Assembly (NCBI RefSeq): GCF_000296215.2
Contig: NZ_CP013949.1
Coordinates: 1,047,501 to 1,111,500, forward strand
DNA from: Bradyrhizobium sp. CCGE-LA001
Lineage (GTDB): Bacteria; Pseudomonadota; Alphaproteobacteria; Rhizobiales; Xanthobacteraceae
Length of the DNA: 64,000 nucleotides
Reading direction: 5' to 3'
Shown here: piece by piece, positions 51,623 to 59,392 of the stretch
How the letters are laid out: each line of letters opens with the position of its first letter
How positions within the stretch are numbered: the stretch's first letter is position 1
Notes under the pieces: model-generated
Databases searched by the model: none
What the model was told of the DNA's origin: nothing
Seen by the model: only the letters and a program-made list of their open reading frames with translations
Translations under genes and position numbers: made by a program

Positions 51623-52039
51623 ATGAACTTCCAGGTCACGGTCCTGAAGATCCTCGTGGCTTATCCGGACGGGTTTGCCGCGATGGAGGACCTCAAACGG
51701 GACATGGCCATCCTGGCGACCAGCGGTCGCGACTGGGCGGATCGGACCAGGCGCTTGGCGGCGCGAGTACCGGACCTTGACATCTTTTGCCAAGGGCTGG
51801 TCGAACGCATCAGCGGGGGCTGGAAGATTACGGCCCGAGGGCGTCAAGTGCTTCAATTTATGGAAGCCCCGCCAGCGGCCGAGCCAGAGCGGCAGGCTTT
51901 GATCGATCAGGCTAAAGCAGTACCCGAAACGGAGCCAGTTCCTCGGCTGACTCAGCCCGCAGACCGCGCCAAGAGGCGGCGCGAACGCCGCGAGCGTCGT
52001 CGCGAGGCGCGCGAACGGGCGAGGGCGAACGCCTCTTGA
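51623..52039 (+). CDS. Hypothetical protein with winged-helix-like N-terminus and Arg-rich tail
   Basis: The 138-residue protein begins NFQVTVLKILVAYPDGFAAM with ERISGGWKITARGRQVLQFM, the shape of a small winged helix (helix, wing, terminal helix). The last 30 residues are extremely Arg/Glu-rich (RRERRERRREARERARAN), suited to nucleic-acid binding. Relatives are frequent in Bradyrhizobium. GGGACGGGC precedes the ATG. Confidence 0.6.
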   Translation: MNFQVTVLKILVAYPDGFAAMEDLKRDMAILATSGRDWADRTRRLAARVPDLDIFCQGLVERISGGWKITARGRQVLQFMEAPPAAEPERQALIDQAKAVPETEPVPRLTQPADRAKRRRERRERRREARERARANAS

Positions 52040-52213
52040 GGTGACCTTCGGGCCAAGAAATGCCGGCAGCTGTAATTTTGCAGTCAACTCTTTTCGCGAA
52101 CGACTCTCTGGCTCCGTAGAGCATTCTCGGCAGCAACCTGCTTGAAGCGATGCCGTGGGATCACGTTTAAGCGTGGAAGGCGGCGTGACCATCGCGCCCC
52201 CCGTTTTCTCATG

Positions 52214-52939
52214 TCATTGAGGAGACTTCGCCTTCGCCTGGGCAGCTAACGCCGCGTCCATGCCAGCTTGCTTGACCCGGTCCACGACTTCGGCGCCGGC
52301 GTCGCTGATTTCTGCAACGACCGTGTCCGACGCTTCACGCAGGGCCTGCGAGACCGCACCGGCGCGCCGGCCCAAATCGGCCTTCACGTCGTCGCTGACT
52401 TCGCCGATATACTGGTTCTCGATCTCGGAGGTTCGAAATGCGCCTGCGACGGCTGCGCCGATCGCCATGCCCATGACACCCAACACGAGCGGTTGGTTTT
52501 CCAGCATGTCTGCGAGCGACGATTTCGCGCTGTTCATCGCATCTTTGTTACCAAGCTTACTGAATTGCTCCTGCGCAAAAGCTACGCCCTCGTCGAACCG
52601 ATCCTTGACGCTGTCAGCAGCCTGCGAGACCGCGTCGGAAGCGGAGGCACTCGCACCACGTAGGGTCTCTCCGACGCCCAGCGAGCCGTCCTCGTCCATA
52701 TCGGGTGCAGTTGGAGGCGCCACGGTCTGCTTGACGGCAGATGCTGCGGACCTGAAACCACTCGTCCTGATGTCGGCAACGGGTGCGACGGCCTCCGCCG
52801 CCGAACGCGCCACGGTTTTTAGCCGCTGATCACCGGCCAACAGCCACAGCGCTCCGCCTCCGATCAGTGCCGCGGCAAGCGGATTTTCCCGAGCCGCCGT
52901 CACAAGGTTGTCGATAAAGCCGGTTCTTGTGCTGCTCAT
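52214..52939 (-). CDS. Envelope-stress protein with glycine-zipper segments, fourth gene of the DUF3618 operon
   Basis: A 241-residue Ala-rich amphipathic protein with two short hydrophobic segments: residues 22-38 (AAALIGGGALWLLAG) and about 150-166 (LGVMGMAIGAAVAGAF), joined by amphipathic helices with VSQAADSVKDRFDEG-like repeats. The start overlaps the stop of the holin-X-like gene by four bases. It resembles the 54,035-54,994 protein in composition and probably derives from the same fold. Confidence 0.72.
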   Translation of the reverse strand: MSSTRTGFIDNLVTAARENPLAAALIGGGALWLLAGDQRLKTVARSAAEAVAPVADIRTSGFRSAASAVKQTVAPPTAPDMDEDGSLGVGETLRGASASASDAVSQAADSVKDRFDEGVAFAQEQFSKLGNKDAMNSAKSSLADMLENQPLVLGVMGMAIGAAVAGAFRTSEIENQYIGEVSDDVKADLGRRAGAVSQALREASDTVVAEISDAGAEVVDRVKQAGMDAALAAQAKAKSPQ

Positions 52940-53352
52940 CGCACCATTCCCTTCACGGTGTCCTTGTCCTTCTCAAGCTGCCCGATCGTTTCACGGGGGG
53001 CCAGCTGACGCATATCAAACCGGTTGATGCCTATAGCGACTAGCGCCGCGGCAACGGCCGCCGCGATGATTGCCGAGGTCAGATATGATAGCGGCTGCGA
53101 CCATCCTGCTGAGATCAATGCGGCGGACAGGGCGAACAGAACCATGACGATTGCCGGAATCACCATCACGGCGCCACCGATGATCAGGCCGAGCGCGCCA
53201 CCGATCTTCTGAAGCTTCTCGCCAAACTCCGCCTTTGCCAAATCGACCTCGTTCTGGAAGAGTTTGGCGAACTGCGACATGGCATCGCCGACCAAGGTCG
53301 AGATCTCCCTGAACTCGCTTTTGCTGGTTTTGATATCACGCTCGATGCTCAT
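52936..53352 (-). CDS. Holin-X-like (DUF1469) membrane protein
   Basis: A 138-residue protein with DUF1469 features: helix STLVGDAMSQFAKLFQNEVDLAKAE, then two membrane helices (about 53-78, LGLIIGGAVMVIPAIVMVLFALSA and 88-110, LTSAIIAAAVAAALVAIG). Family members are called actinobacterial holin X or phage holin family, but they are common non-phage inner-membrane proteins. Four-base overlaps with both neighbours show it is in the same operon. Confidence 0.85.
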   Translation of the reverse strand: MSIERDIKTSKSEFREISTLVGDAMSQFAKLFQNEVDLAKAEFGEKLQKIGGALGLIIGGAVMVIPAIVMVLFALSAALISAGWSQPLSYLTSAIIAAAVAAALVAIGINRFDMRQLAPRETIGQLEKDKDTVKGMVR

Positions 53353-54023
53353 GGTACGGTGCTGCCCTGAGTGGTTGAGCCTTGTTGTGTTTGCGGGTTG
53401 CGGCTTCCGGCAGTCTGAGACCAGGGTTGTTCTTCCGTCGAAAATGAGGTCCCGCCAGCCTTCTGACCGCTTCCCGATGATGAACTGGTGTCGCGCTGCT
53501 CTTGGGACGAGGACTGTCCGCCCGACGCTTTCAAGAAACGCACGGCGGCAAACCCGGCCAGCACCGACAGGCCGAGAAAGGCCGCGGGCTGACGCTTGGC
53601 GAAATCGGTTGCGCCTTCGAGAATATCCCGGAAGCTTCCGTCCCGAATTTTTTGCGCGGCATCCTCGACATAATCCGCGGCGGAGCCGATGCCGCGTGCG
53701 GCGAACGGCACGTCGTTCTCGAAGGCCCGGCCGGCCTCCCGGATGTTGTCTGCGAGACGCTCAACGAAATCGGCGCCCGATCGCTGGTGGTCGCGCGCTT
53801 GGCTCTGGATCTGGTCGACGGTGCCGTCCGCGATGCCCTTTGCTGCATCTGCGGCTTCACCGAACTTGTCTCGTGCAAGATCGGCCGAGGCGCGGAAGGC
53901 GTCTCCAGCACGCTGCTTCATCTCGGCGCCGGCATTTCCAACCTGTTCCTTCATGTCCTTCGCGGTTCCTTTGTCCTGGTTCTTTGCAAACGGCGTGACA
54001 TTGTCCGGGTCCAAATCGCTCAT
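53349..54023 (-). CDS. Nutrient-deprivation-induced-type amphipathic protein
   Basis: The 224-residue protein has LEA-like amphipathic helices (KDMKEQVGNAGAEMKQRAGD, EAADAAKGIADGTVDQIQSQ), one hydrophobic segment near residue 150 (AFLGLSVLAGFAAVRFL) and a Ser/Gln/Thr-rich disordered tail. Rhizobial homologues are annotated nutrient deprivation-induced proteins. Second gene of the operon; start overlaps nothing, but the stop overlaps the holin-X gene by four bases. Confidence 0.8.
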   Translation of the reverse strand: MSDLDPDNVTPFAKNQDKGTAKDMKEQVGNAGAEMKQRAGDAFRASADLARDKFGEAADAAKGIADGTVDQIQSQARDHQRSGADFVERLADNIREAGRAFENDVPFAARGIGSAADYVEDAAQKIRDGSFRDILEGATDFAKRQPAAFLGLSVLAGFAAVRFLKASGGQSSSQEQRDTSSSSGSGQKAGGTSFSTEEQPWSQTAGSRNPQTQQGSTTQGSTVP

Positions 54024-54034
54024 GATGTTTTCCT

Positions 54035-54994
54035 TCAGGTGCTGGTTTGGGAGGGGCTAAAGGCAGCTTTGACCACATCGTCGGCAGCCTCCTTCAATGT
54101 GTCGGCCATGTTCTTCGTGATGCGGCTGGCGTGGTTGCCGAGATTGGCCTCGGCGACCTTTTGCGATGCAGCATCGGCCGCCGAATTGGTCATATCCTTG
54201 ACGGCTTCTAAGCCGGTTTCAGCCGCACTGGCCGCAGCCTGCTTCACCCCGTCGCTCGCCGACCCCATCACCTTGCCTTCGGCCTTCGTCGCCGGAAGAG
54301 CGGCGGCAATGATGGCGCCGATTGCGATGCCCAACCCTCCGATGAGGGCGGCATTGTCACTGATGGTCTGGCGCGCCTGATCAGGCGCACTCGCAGCGGC
54401 ATCCTTGGTCGCATCCATACCGCTTCTCAGCTTTTCACTTGCGAAACTGGCGGCTCTCTCCGCGCTCTCTCGCAGATCTGCGGCGAGGCCGGCCGCCTTT
54501 TCCTGCACATCACCAGCTATCCCTGCGGCTCGGCCTTGAGCCGAGGATAGGGTCTCTCTGGCATCGCCCTGAATACCGCGGGCGCTCTCGGTGACCCCCT
54601 CGAGCATTCGGCTCGCCTGGTCGATGACCGGGCCGGTGGCGTCTGCGGCGCCATCGCGCACCGTCTTGGACGTCAAGGCGAGCCCGGCGCCGATCATCAG
54701 CAGTGGCAACGGCACACCTCGCGCCATCCGTAGCAACGGAACGCCTACGGCCGCGCCCGCAGCCAGCGCGGCCATCGGATTGTCCATGATCTGTTGCTTC
54801 AGTCCTTCGACCCATCTCTGGGTCTTGTGGCTGACATAGTCGCTGACTTCAGATTTGATGTGCTGCGGCGACACCTTGTGACGAATGTCGTCGGCGGTCT
54901 CCGATATCTGATCCTTCAATCGGCTTACTGTTGACGTTAGTTCGGCGCGGCTGCGCTCGGACTCGCGTCTCAACTCCTCCACAGATCGTGTCAT
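54035..54994 (-). CDS. DUF3618 membrane-associated protein, first gene of the operon
   Basis: The 319-residue protein starts with a DUF3618 motif (VEELRRESERSRAELTSTVSRL), then has YVSHKTQRWVEGLKQQIMDN, a hydrophobic stretch (about 78-118, NPMAALAAGAAVGVPLL, PLLMIGAGLALTS) and a long Ala-rich amphipathic coil with repeated AADLRESAERAASFASEKL-type units. It is likely bound to the inner membrane and covers it under stress. A candidate EcfG promoter lies 40-64 bases upstream of the start. Confidence 0.85.
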   Translation of the reverse strand: MTRSVEELRRESERSRAELTSTVSRLKDQISETADDIRHKVSPQHIKSEVSDYVSHKTQRWVEGLKQQIMDNPMAALAAGAAVGVPLLRMARGVPLPLLMIGAGLALTSKTVRDGAADATGPVIDQASRMLEGVTESARGIQGDARETLSSAQGRAAGIAGDVQEKAAGLAADLRESAERAASFASEKLRSGMDATKDAAASAPDQARQTISDNAALIGGLGIAIGAIIAAALPATKAEGKVMGSASDGVKQAAASAAETGLEAVKDMTNSAADAASQKVAEANLGNHASRITKNMADTLKEAADDVVKAAFSPSQTST

Positions 54995-55033
54995 CGGTTC
55001 ATCCTTTTGCTTTCCTTCTTGGTTTTAAGGACG

Positions 55034-55058
55034 AACTCACGCTTTATTGAATCGTTCC
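55034..55058 (-). promoter_or_regulatory. Candidate EcfG promoter of the DUF3618 operon
   Basis: Minus strand GGAAC (55058-55054), 16 bases and AGTT (55037-55034). One -10 mismatch; correct distance to the DUF3618 start codon. Confidence 0.55.
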
Positions 55059-55183
55059 TGCACAGCATGGCCGGCGCATGTGTCGATCAGCAGGAGTCCG
55101 AGCCCGTAGAGAGCAGTGGTTGACGACCGCTAAATGTCGGCAGGACGAGCTGCTGCTTTGCGGACTCAGGCGCGGAAGTAGCC

Positions 55184-55306
55184 ATGGGCGGCAAGCCGCT
55201 TCGCGACGACGAAGCGCCGCCGGGAGGTGCGCGAACGCGTCAGAGCGAAGACCTGAAAGAGACCGAGGTCAAGAAAGAGCCGCCGGGGGTGCGGCAGCCC
55301 GATTAG
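55184..55306 (+). CDS. Small hydrophilic protein, 40 residues
   Basis: ATG 55184 follows GGAAG. The peptide is charged and Pro-rich (GGKPLRDDEAPPGGARTR, EDLKETEVKKEPPGVRQPD), like other short stress proteins of this region such as the one at 57318. No further support. Confidence 0.35.
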   Translation: MGGKPLRDDEAPPGGARTRQSEDLKETEVKKEPPGVRQPD

Positions 55307-55321
55307 TCGTGCGAGGGGCTT

Positions 55322-55645
55322 CTACAGAGCCGGCAGTGCGCGCAATGGCAAGGACGGGAGCCGGACGCGCGCGGCATCGCCGGCGGCGACCGTCCCGTCG
55401 GCCCGCACCACGCCCAATACGCCGGATTTGAATGGAGGGCCCGTTTCCGCCGACGAGAGCATCTGTCGCTTCAGGCCAGCCCGGAAGCGGTCAATGAGAA
55501 CACAGGGTGTCCGGAGACCGGTCAGCTCGACGATAGCAGAGGGGCCCAACGCGTTGAAGGTGCCGAGCGGCATCCGCTTCAGGTCCAGGCCGGTCGTTGT
55601 GATATTCTCACCCATGCGCCCGCTGCGACCTATACCCGTCGGCAT
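55322..55645 (-). pseudogene. C-terminal fragment of a MOSC-domain protein
   Basis: The 107 residues GRMGENITTTGLDLKRMPLG, AIVELTGLRTPCVLIDRF and GVLGVVRADGTVAAGD match the second half of MOSC domains, which handle sulfur or molybdenum cofactor ligands through the conserved Cys (here in RTPC). The first half of the domain is missing and the frame begins with unrelated sequence. It is a remnant of a chromosomal gene. Confidence 0.7.
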
Positions 55646-55650
55646 GCAGC

Positions 55651-55767
55651 TTCGCTGGGGTCTTTGCCCTCCTTGGCAGCCTTGGCAGAGCGGCTATTGG
55701 CTTCGGTCGATTCCTTCCAGTAGCCGACGCGCGTGAAGATGTGCGACGGCATATAGGCGATCGGACT
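55651..55767 (-). pseudogene. Fragment of a tetratricopeptide protein
   Basis: AYMPSHIFTRVGYWKESTEA followed by NSRSAKAAKEGKDPSEA matches a stretch of a TPR-protein family with HMPSHIFTRLGxWxES. Only ~39 residues remain, joined directly to the MOSC fragment. Confidence 0.6.
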
Positions 55768-55905
55768 CTGCTCCCGCTTTAAGGAACTCTGGAAGGCTAC
55801 TAGCATCCCGCGCTTCACGGTCGGGTGCACGGAGCCATTTGGCGGTCAGACGAAGCAATGTTGAAACAATGCAATCCGATGGTGGAATGAGTGAAGGAGG
55901 TTCAG

Positions 55906-56091
55906 ATGCGTAGCTTGGTTTTCGGGATAATGTTCGTAGCGTTAGTGACGATCGGATGCTCATCATTTATTTCGACGGCCCTTTCTGCAAGGCGGGACGC
56001 AATATCCTCTGAGCGGTCCACGCTGGCAGCCAACGTTCCCATGTGCACCTTGGCCCGCGAGCCACGGTCTGGTTTGGGCGTGCGTTCTTAA
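55906..56091 (+). CDS. Small exported protein, 61 residues
   Basis: A near-perfect AGGAGG lies five bases before ATG 55906. Residues 4-20 (LVFGIMFVALVTIGCSS) form a signal peptide with a possible but atypical lipobox (TIGC). The rest is short and polar with a second Cys. Function unknown. Confidence 0.5.
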   Translation: MRSLVFGIMFVALVTIGCSSFISTALSARRDAISSERSTLAANVPMCTLAREPRSGLGVRS

Positions 56092-56230
56092 GCGACTCCT
56101 TTTCGACATGAGTCGGCGTCCAAGGTTCGATCAGCTTGGTAGCGCGCCTTGCGAGAGGATCTACCTATATAGCTCATGCCCAGATGCACCTGGGTGCAAG
56201 AGCCGCTAAAATGCGAGGTCCGCATGGGCT

Positions 56231-56698
56231 CTAAGTGGGATGAACCCGCACGCACGAGGCTCTTCCCTCTAATGGACGACGACCGAGCAGACGCCAGCCG
56301 ACCGGCCCGGGGAAGCTGTTGGCGACGCACAAAGCGCGGCTCTCGTCCGTTTCGAGAGCAATTTTCTGGGCAAGCATAACGTCGCCTTGGGCCAAGCCAC
56401 CTAACGGGACGAAACAACGCCCCGTTCCGAGCCACCCGTATTCATCTATCTCATGGACATTAGCGGACGACCCCCGATGGATGCGGTACCGCTTTCCAGT
56501 ATCGCATCCCACGACGTCGAAGTACCCCTTCCTATCGAAGTCACCCCTTTGCTGAGGCGAGAGCCAGGAACGCAGAAGGCGCAGCGCGCGAGCGTGAACC
56601 GTTTTCTCATCCTTGGCTGCTTGATAGAGCTTCCCGACGGCCGAGCTTCGAAGGGTCCACAAGCCGGCACGACGAGACCTTCTCTTCATGATCGTCAT
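56231..56698 (-). CDS. Hypothetical protein, 155 residues
   Basis: It overlaps the stop of the upstream gene by four bases (ATGA). The N-terminus is Arg-rich, then WLSPQQRGDFDRKGYFDVVG, DTGKRYRIHRGSSANVHEID and CFVPLGGLAQGDVMLAQKIA form a compact beta-rich domain. The family is unknown to me, but the sequence is well structured and looks genuine. Confidence 0.62.
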   Translation of the reverse strand: MTIMKRRSRRAGLWTLRSSAVGKLYQAAKDEKTVHARALRLLRSWLSPQQRGDFDRKGYFDVVGCDTGKRYRIHRGSSANVHEIDEYGWLGTGRCFVPLGGLAQGDVMLAQKIALETDESRALCVANSFPGPVGWRLLGRRPLEGRASCVRVHPT

Positions 56699-56916
56699 CC
56701 ACCGACCAGCCGGGGGAAGAACAATGTCTCTTCGGCGGTCGGATCAAACGTCGTGATCCTGGTTACCTCACCCGGTCCCCTCCGCACAGCTGCGGTATAT
56801 CCCTTCTGGGTGAATTCCAGAAAAAGGCGCTCCGCCTCTACTAAGGCATTTGCACTGGAGTTGTCGAAGAAGTGCCGGCTGTCGCCGGTGTGATCCATCA
56901 CGATCTGCATTGCCAT
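56695..56916 (-). CDS. Hypothetical protein, 73 residues
   Basis: ATG 56916 is preceded by GGGAG. Contents: ALVEAERLFLEFTQKGYTAA, RRGPGEVTRITTFDPTAEET and a C-terminal LFFPRLVGG, a type seen in rhizobial small proteins. A candidate EcfG promoter lies 30 bases upstream. First gene of a two-gene operon. Confidence 0.62.
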   Translation of the reverse strand: MAMQIVMDHTGDSRHFFDNSSANALVEAERLFLEFTQKGYTAAVRRGPGEVTRITTFDPTAEETLFFPRLVGG

Positions 56917-56945
56917 GCTAAGACTCCCGATTGCACCTCGGAAGG

Positions 56946-56970
56946 AATGTGGAGGCTGAGACCTCGTTCC
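56946..56970 (-). promoter_or_regulatory. Candidate EcfG promoter of the 73-residue-protein operon
   Basis: Minus strand GGAAC (56970-56966), 16 bases, CATT (56949-56946), the same -10 variant as before nepR. Confidence 0.45.
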
Positions 56971-57284
56971 TAAGTTCGTGAAAGTCCGCGGGCTTTTCAT
57001 TGCGCGCTCCATTTGGCAGGGCGGTTTAATCGCCGATTGGATCAATGCCCTTCCGTGCTACGAGGTGCCTCGTTGACATTGTGGGACGCTACGCCGGGCC
57101 ATCCTTCGCTTCTGCCTTAGTTTGCTTCAGGAAGTTGCAGAAGGTCGGAGCGCAGGCAAGCGCGTTGCGCGGAATGGCGCCATCGAACAGACGACTCGAC
57201 GGCGCATTCTGAGGATCAGGCAGCGCTTAGTCCGGCAGGTTCTCTGTCAGAACGTCTACATTCATCTCGAGCTTATGCGCCCTA

Positions 57285-57310
57285 GGAACGGATCGCCTGT
57301 CGCTGTCGTT
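57285..57310 (+). promoter_or_regulatory. Perfect EcfG promoter of the gene at 57318
   Basis: GGAAC (57285-57289), 17 bases and CGTT (57307-57310), an exact consensus match. The ATG lies only seven bases after CGTT, so transcription probably starts at or next to the first codon. Confidence 0.75.
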
Positions 57311-57317
57311 ACCCACC

Positions 57318-57506
57318 ATGGAAAAGAAGCGCCCACTAGACGAAGATCCGCGCGAGACGCCGCTGGATGACCCGCGGCAGCAAACTGACGCACCCAATCA
57401 TAAGCAGACGAACGAGCCGTGGAAGGGCAATCCTGAGAAGGATCAAATCCCTCCGGACCGGCCGGATATCGACTTGGAGAAATGGCAGGAGAGCAACACC
57501 CATTAG
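57318..57506 (+). CDS. Small hydrophilic stress protein, 62 residues, probably leaderless
   Basis: The peptide is Pro/Asp/Glu-rich and disordered (EKKRPLDEDPRETPLDD, EKDQIPPDRPDIDLEKWQ). No ribosome binding site precedes ATG 57318; instead a perfect EcfG promoter ends seven bases before it, which fits a leaderless mRNA. Its end overlaps the next gene by 25 bases. Confidence 0.6.
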   Translation: MEKKRPLDEDPRETPLDDPRQQTDAPNHKQTNEPWKGNPEKDQIPPDRPDIDLEKWQESNTH

Positions 57507-57715
57507 TAGGGAGCAGTTTCATTTATCGTACCCGCGAATACCTCGAGTGCGCCGAGAACTGCGCCCAGCTCGCGGAGCAGGCCCCAACAGCCCCCGCGGC
57601 GCGCCGCTATCAGCGCATGGAGGCGGCGTGGCGCGCGCTCGCCGAGGAGCAGCAGTGGCTAGACGGGGAAGTGCCGCCAGTAGGCAGACCGAATTCATCG
57701 GCGCTACATTTATGA
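57482..57715 (+). CDS. Small helical protein, 77 residues
   Basis: The core RTREYLECAENCAQLAEQA followed by RRYQRMEAAWRALAEEQQWL is a helical hairpin common among rhizobial small proteins (C-x3-C-x2-LAE and W-x-x-LAEEQ). Starts inside the previous gene with GGAG upstream, so probably co-transcribed from the EcfG promoter. Confidence 0.62.
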   Translation: MAGEQHPLVGSSFIYRTREYLECAENCAQLAEQAPTAPAARRYQRMEAAWRALAEEQQWLDGEVPPVGRPNSSALHL

Positions 57716-57844
57716 CGCCGCACAATCGCGCTTGGACTTCTTCCCGGCAGCCGACTTGGATTTCAACGGGCGGGTAGAGACCGACGCCCAGCCAGGAGGA
57801 ACCATCCCCTGTTAGGACAGCTTGGCATCCAAATCGGAAGCAAT

Positions 57845-58063
57845 ATGTCCAAAAAGATACCGAACACAGAAGCCGATGCGGGCCATCAGGTCCACCCACG
57901 TCGTCACGATGCGGGAAGCGGCGCGAACGAAACTGCTGATGGATTGGATGCAAGTACCGAAGCATTGCGCCATGCTGTGGAAGACACGCCATCGGGCGCC
58001 ATGCCGGAAGACATTGAGGTTGTCCCGGTATTTGACCGCGCAGACTTAGCGCCCCAAATATAG
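57845..58063 (+). CDS. Small hydrophilic protein, 72 residues
   Basis: ATG 57845 follows GGAAG. The protein is acidic and probably disordered (GSGANETADGLDASTEALRH, PEDIEVVPVFDRADLAPQ). It precedes a small membrane protein by seven bases, so the two are probably one operon. Confidence 0.5.
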   Translation: MSKKIPNTEADAGHQVHPRRHDAGSGANETADGLDASTEALRHAVEDTPSGAMPEDIEVVPVFDRADLAPQI

Positions 58064-58070
58064 GTGCATC

Positions 58071-58223
58071 ATGGTGAGGAAAAAGCATGGCATTATTATC
58101 GAAACACCCACGGAAGCGCGTCAAGCTGAACGCGGGCCCTCCATCCTCGTACTGCTCGTCATCAGCGTAGGTGTCGCGGTGGCCGGTATGGCCATTGTCT
58201 GGTTCGTGTTCTTCCGTACCTAA
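58071..58223 (+). CDS. Single-pass membrane microprotein, 50 residues
   Basis: The frame ATG 58071 to TAA 58223 encodes a cytosolic start (VRKKHGIIIETPTEARQAE) and one membrane helix (ILVLLVISVGVAVAGMAIVW) ending FVFFRT. The ETPTEARQAE start is a pattern I know from rhizobial microproteins. It lies seven bases after the preceding small gene. Confidence 0.65.
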   Translation: MVRKKHGIIIETPTEARQAERGPSILVLLVISVGVAVAGMAIVWFVFFRT

Positions 58224-58389
58224 GAGTACGCTTTTAGCTCGGCTGCTTTTCGAGCCTCACATGGAATTTGCCTGCCGAACTGCATTGATTGCGAGCCGGG
58301 GTAAGGTCAGTCACAACGGCATGAAAGCAATCGCAGGGAGCACTTCTCCGATCAGTCTCAACAACGCTTGCTATTCGCTACCTCTCTGC

Positions 58390-58549
58390 GCCAAGGTGAG
58401 CGCGGTTCATCCGAAGGCGATGCCGGTGATCCTGAGCACGCCAGAGGAAATCGAAACCTGGATGCGTGCACCTTGGAACGAGGCCCAGGCACCGCAGCGG
58501 GCTATGGATCGTGGCCCGTGGTATGAAGGAAGACCCGGCCGCAGCATGA
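58390..58549 (+). pseudogene. C-terminal fragment of an SRAP (YedK/HMCES-type) protein
   Basis: VHPKAMPVILSTPEEIETWM followed by RAPWNEAQAPQR matches the C-terminal part of SRAP proteins. After a frameshift near 58504 the tail IVARGMKEDPAAA continues in another frame to TGA 58547-58549. The N-terminal catalytic half (MCGR) is missing, so it is inactive. Confidence 0.72.
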
Positions 58550-58828
58550 AGCACGCCGAACCCCGCTCCTACGCCGACTCCGAAGCCTGTAGCGCGCCAG
58601 CTAGTCCAGCTCGACGCCAGCATCCAGCCGGCCCAGGACGGCCGCATCTACATTGGGAAGATCAACGCGCCGTTTCTCTCCACCCTGAAGGGGAGCGGCA
58701 ATGAGTTCGCCACCGGCATCAAGTACGCCGTCCAGCAAGGCTGGCTCGAGCTGCACGAAAGCGGGACCTATGTGCGGCTGAAGCCGGACCGGACAGCAAG
58801 AGTCTGCTTGCCAATTAACGCAACCTAG
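58546..58828 (+). pseudogene. Frameshifted small gene after the SRAP fragment
   Basis: A coherent frame reads QLVQLDASIQPAQDGRIYIG, KINAPFLSTLKG and KYAVQQGWLELHESGTYVRL, ending at TAG 58828, a rhizobial small-protein type. It has no start codon of its own; ATG 58546 is in another frame and would join it if one base at the CCCC run 58561-58564 were changed. It is either a broken gene or a sequence error. Confidence 0.5.
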
Positions 58829-58845
58829 CAGGCTGTGATCGGGCC

Positions 58846-59034
58846 TTATTTATCATCTGAACTCTCACGGACCAGCCGGGCAACTCTTCGGGTACCTTCC
58901 CAAACCTCAACGGACGGATGGGCCTCTAAGAATTTCTCGGCTCTAGCCTGGGCGTCTTTGTCGGTCTGGCAATCGATTTCATAAACCGCACGAGCGACGC
59001 CGTCTAAATCTACCGCATACGCAACATATCGCAT
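58846..59034 (-). CDS. Small protein, 62 residues
   Basis: ATG 59034 follows GAGGAG. It reads RYVAYAVDLDGVARAVYEID and ends in ARLVRESSDDK, with a central helix TDKDAQARAEKFLEAHPSVE. A clear, well-formed small protein of unknown role. Confidence 0.65.
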   Translation of the reverse strand: MRYVAYAVDLDGVARAVYEIDCQTDKDAQARAEKFLEAHPSVEVWEGTRRVARLVRESSDDK

Positions 59035-59109
59035 TGCAATCTCCTCAAGGATAGGAGGCTGCACCCACGATTCATCCGCAGAATTATCGTTCCCAGCGGC
59101 CCGCAAAGA

Positions 59110-59146
59110 AAACGGCCCCAGCTACTGGCGGCGGCTGGGGCCGTTT
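59110..59146 (-). terminator. Strong Rho-independent terminator
   Basis: A 13-bp perfect stem (AAACGGCCCCAGC at 59110-59122 with 59134-59146) with a T-rich tail on the minus strand (CCGTTTTCTTTG). No recognised minus-strand gene ends before it. Confidence 0.75.
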
Positions 59147-59337
59147 GAAACGCTCCGACAAGCAGAGGGGGCCACTGGACCGGAGCACAGAACCAAAACG
59201 GTCGCTTGCGATGTGTTCCTAGGAAAAAGAGGCCACGCCTTGCGAGAACCGGCCCATCGCCAAACGCGCGTTCGAACGATGGGCCGTCCCGGGTGGATGT
59301 CGCGAAGCTGGGTTGATCCATCGCGCCACAGACCGAA
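59110..59337 (-). ncRNA. Candidate EcfG-dependent small RNA of about 230 nt
   Basis: On the minus strand GGAAC (59368-59364), 16 bases and CGAT (59347-59344) predict a start near 59337; the strong terminator at 59146-59110 would end the transcript. An open frame crosses the whole unit and runs through the terminator, which argues against coding. No RNA family is recognised. Confidence 0.25.
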
Positions 59338-59392
59338 ATCTAAATCGTCTTGGTCCGCGAGTCGTTCCTGGCCGGCCGCCGACTGAAGCCGC

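Noticed and set aside
52936..53352. Prophage lysis module suggested by the holin-type name
   Set aside because: Neighbours are stress and membrane proteins with overlapping ends; there is no endolysin or other phage gene near.
57798..57823. EcfG promoter before the gene at 57845
   Set aside because: The -10 candidates AGCT/GCTT match the consensus poorly.
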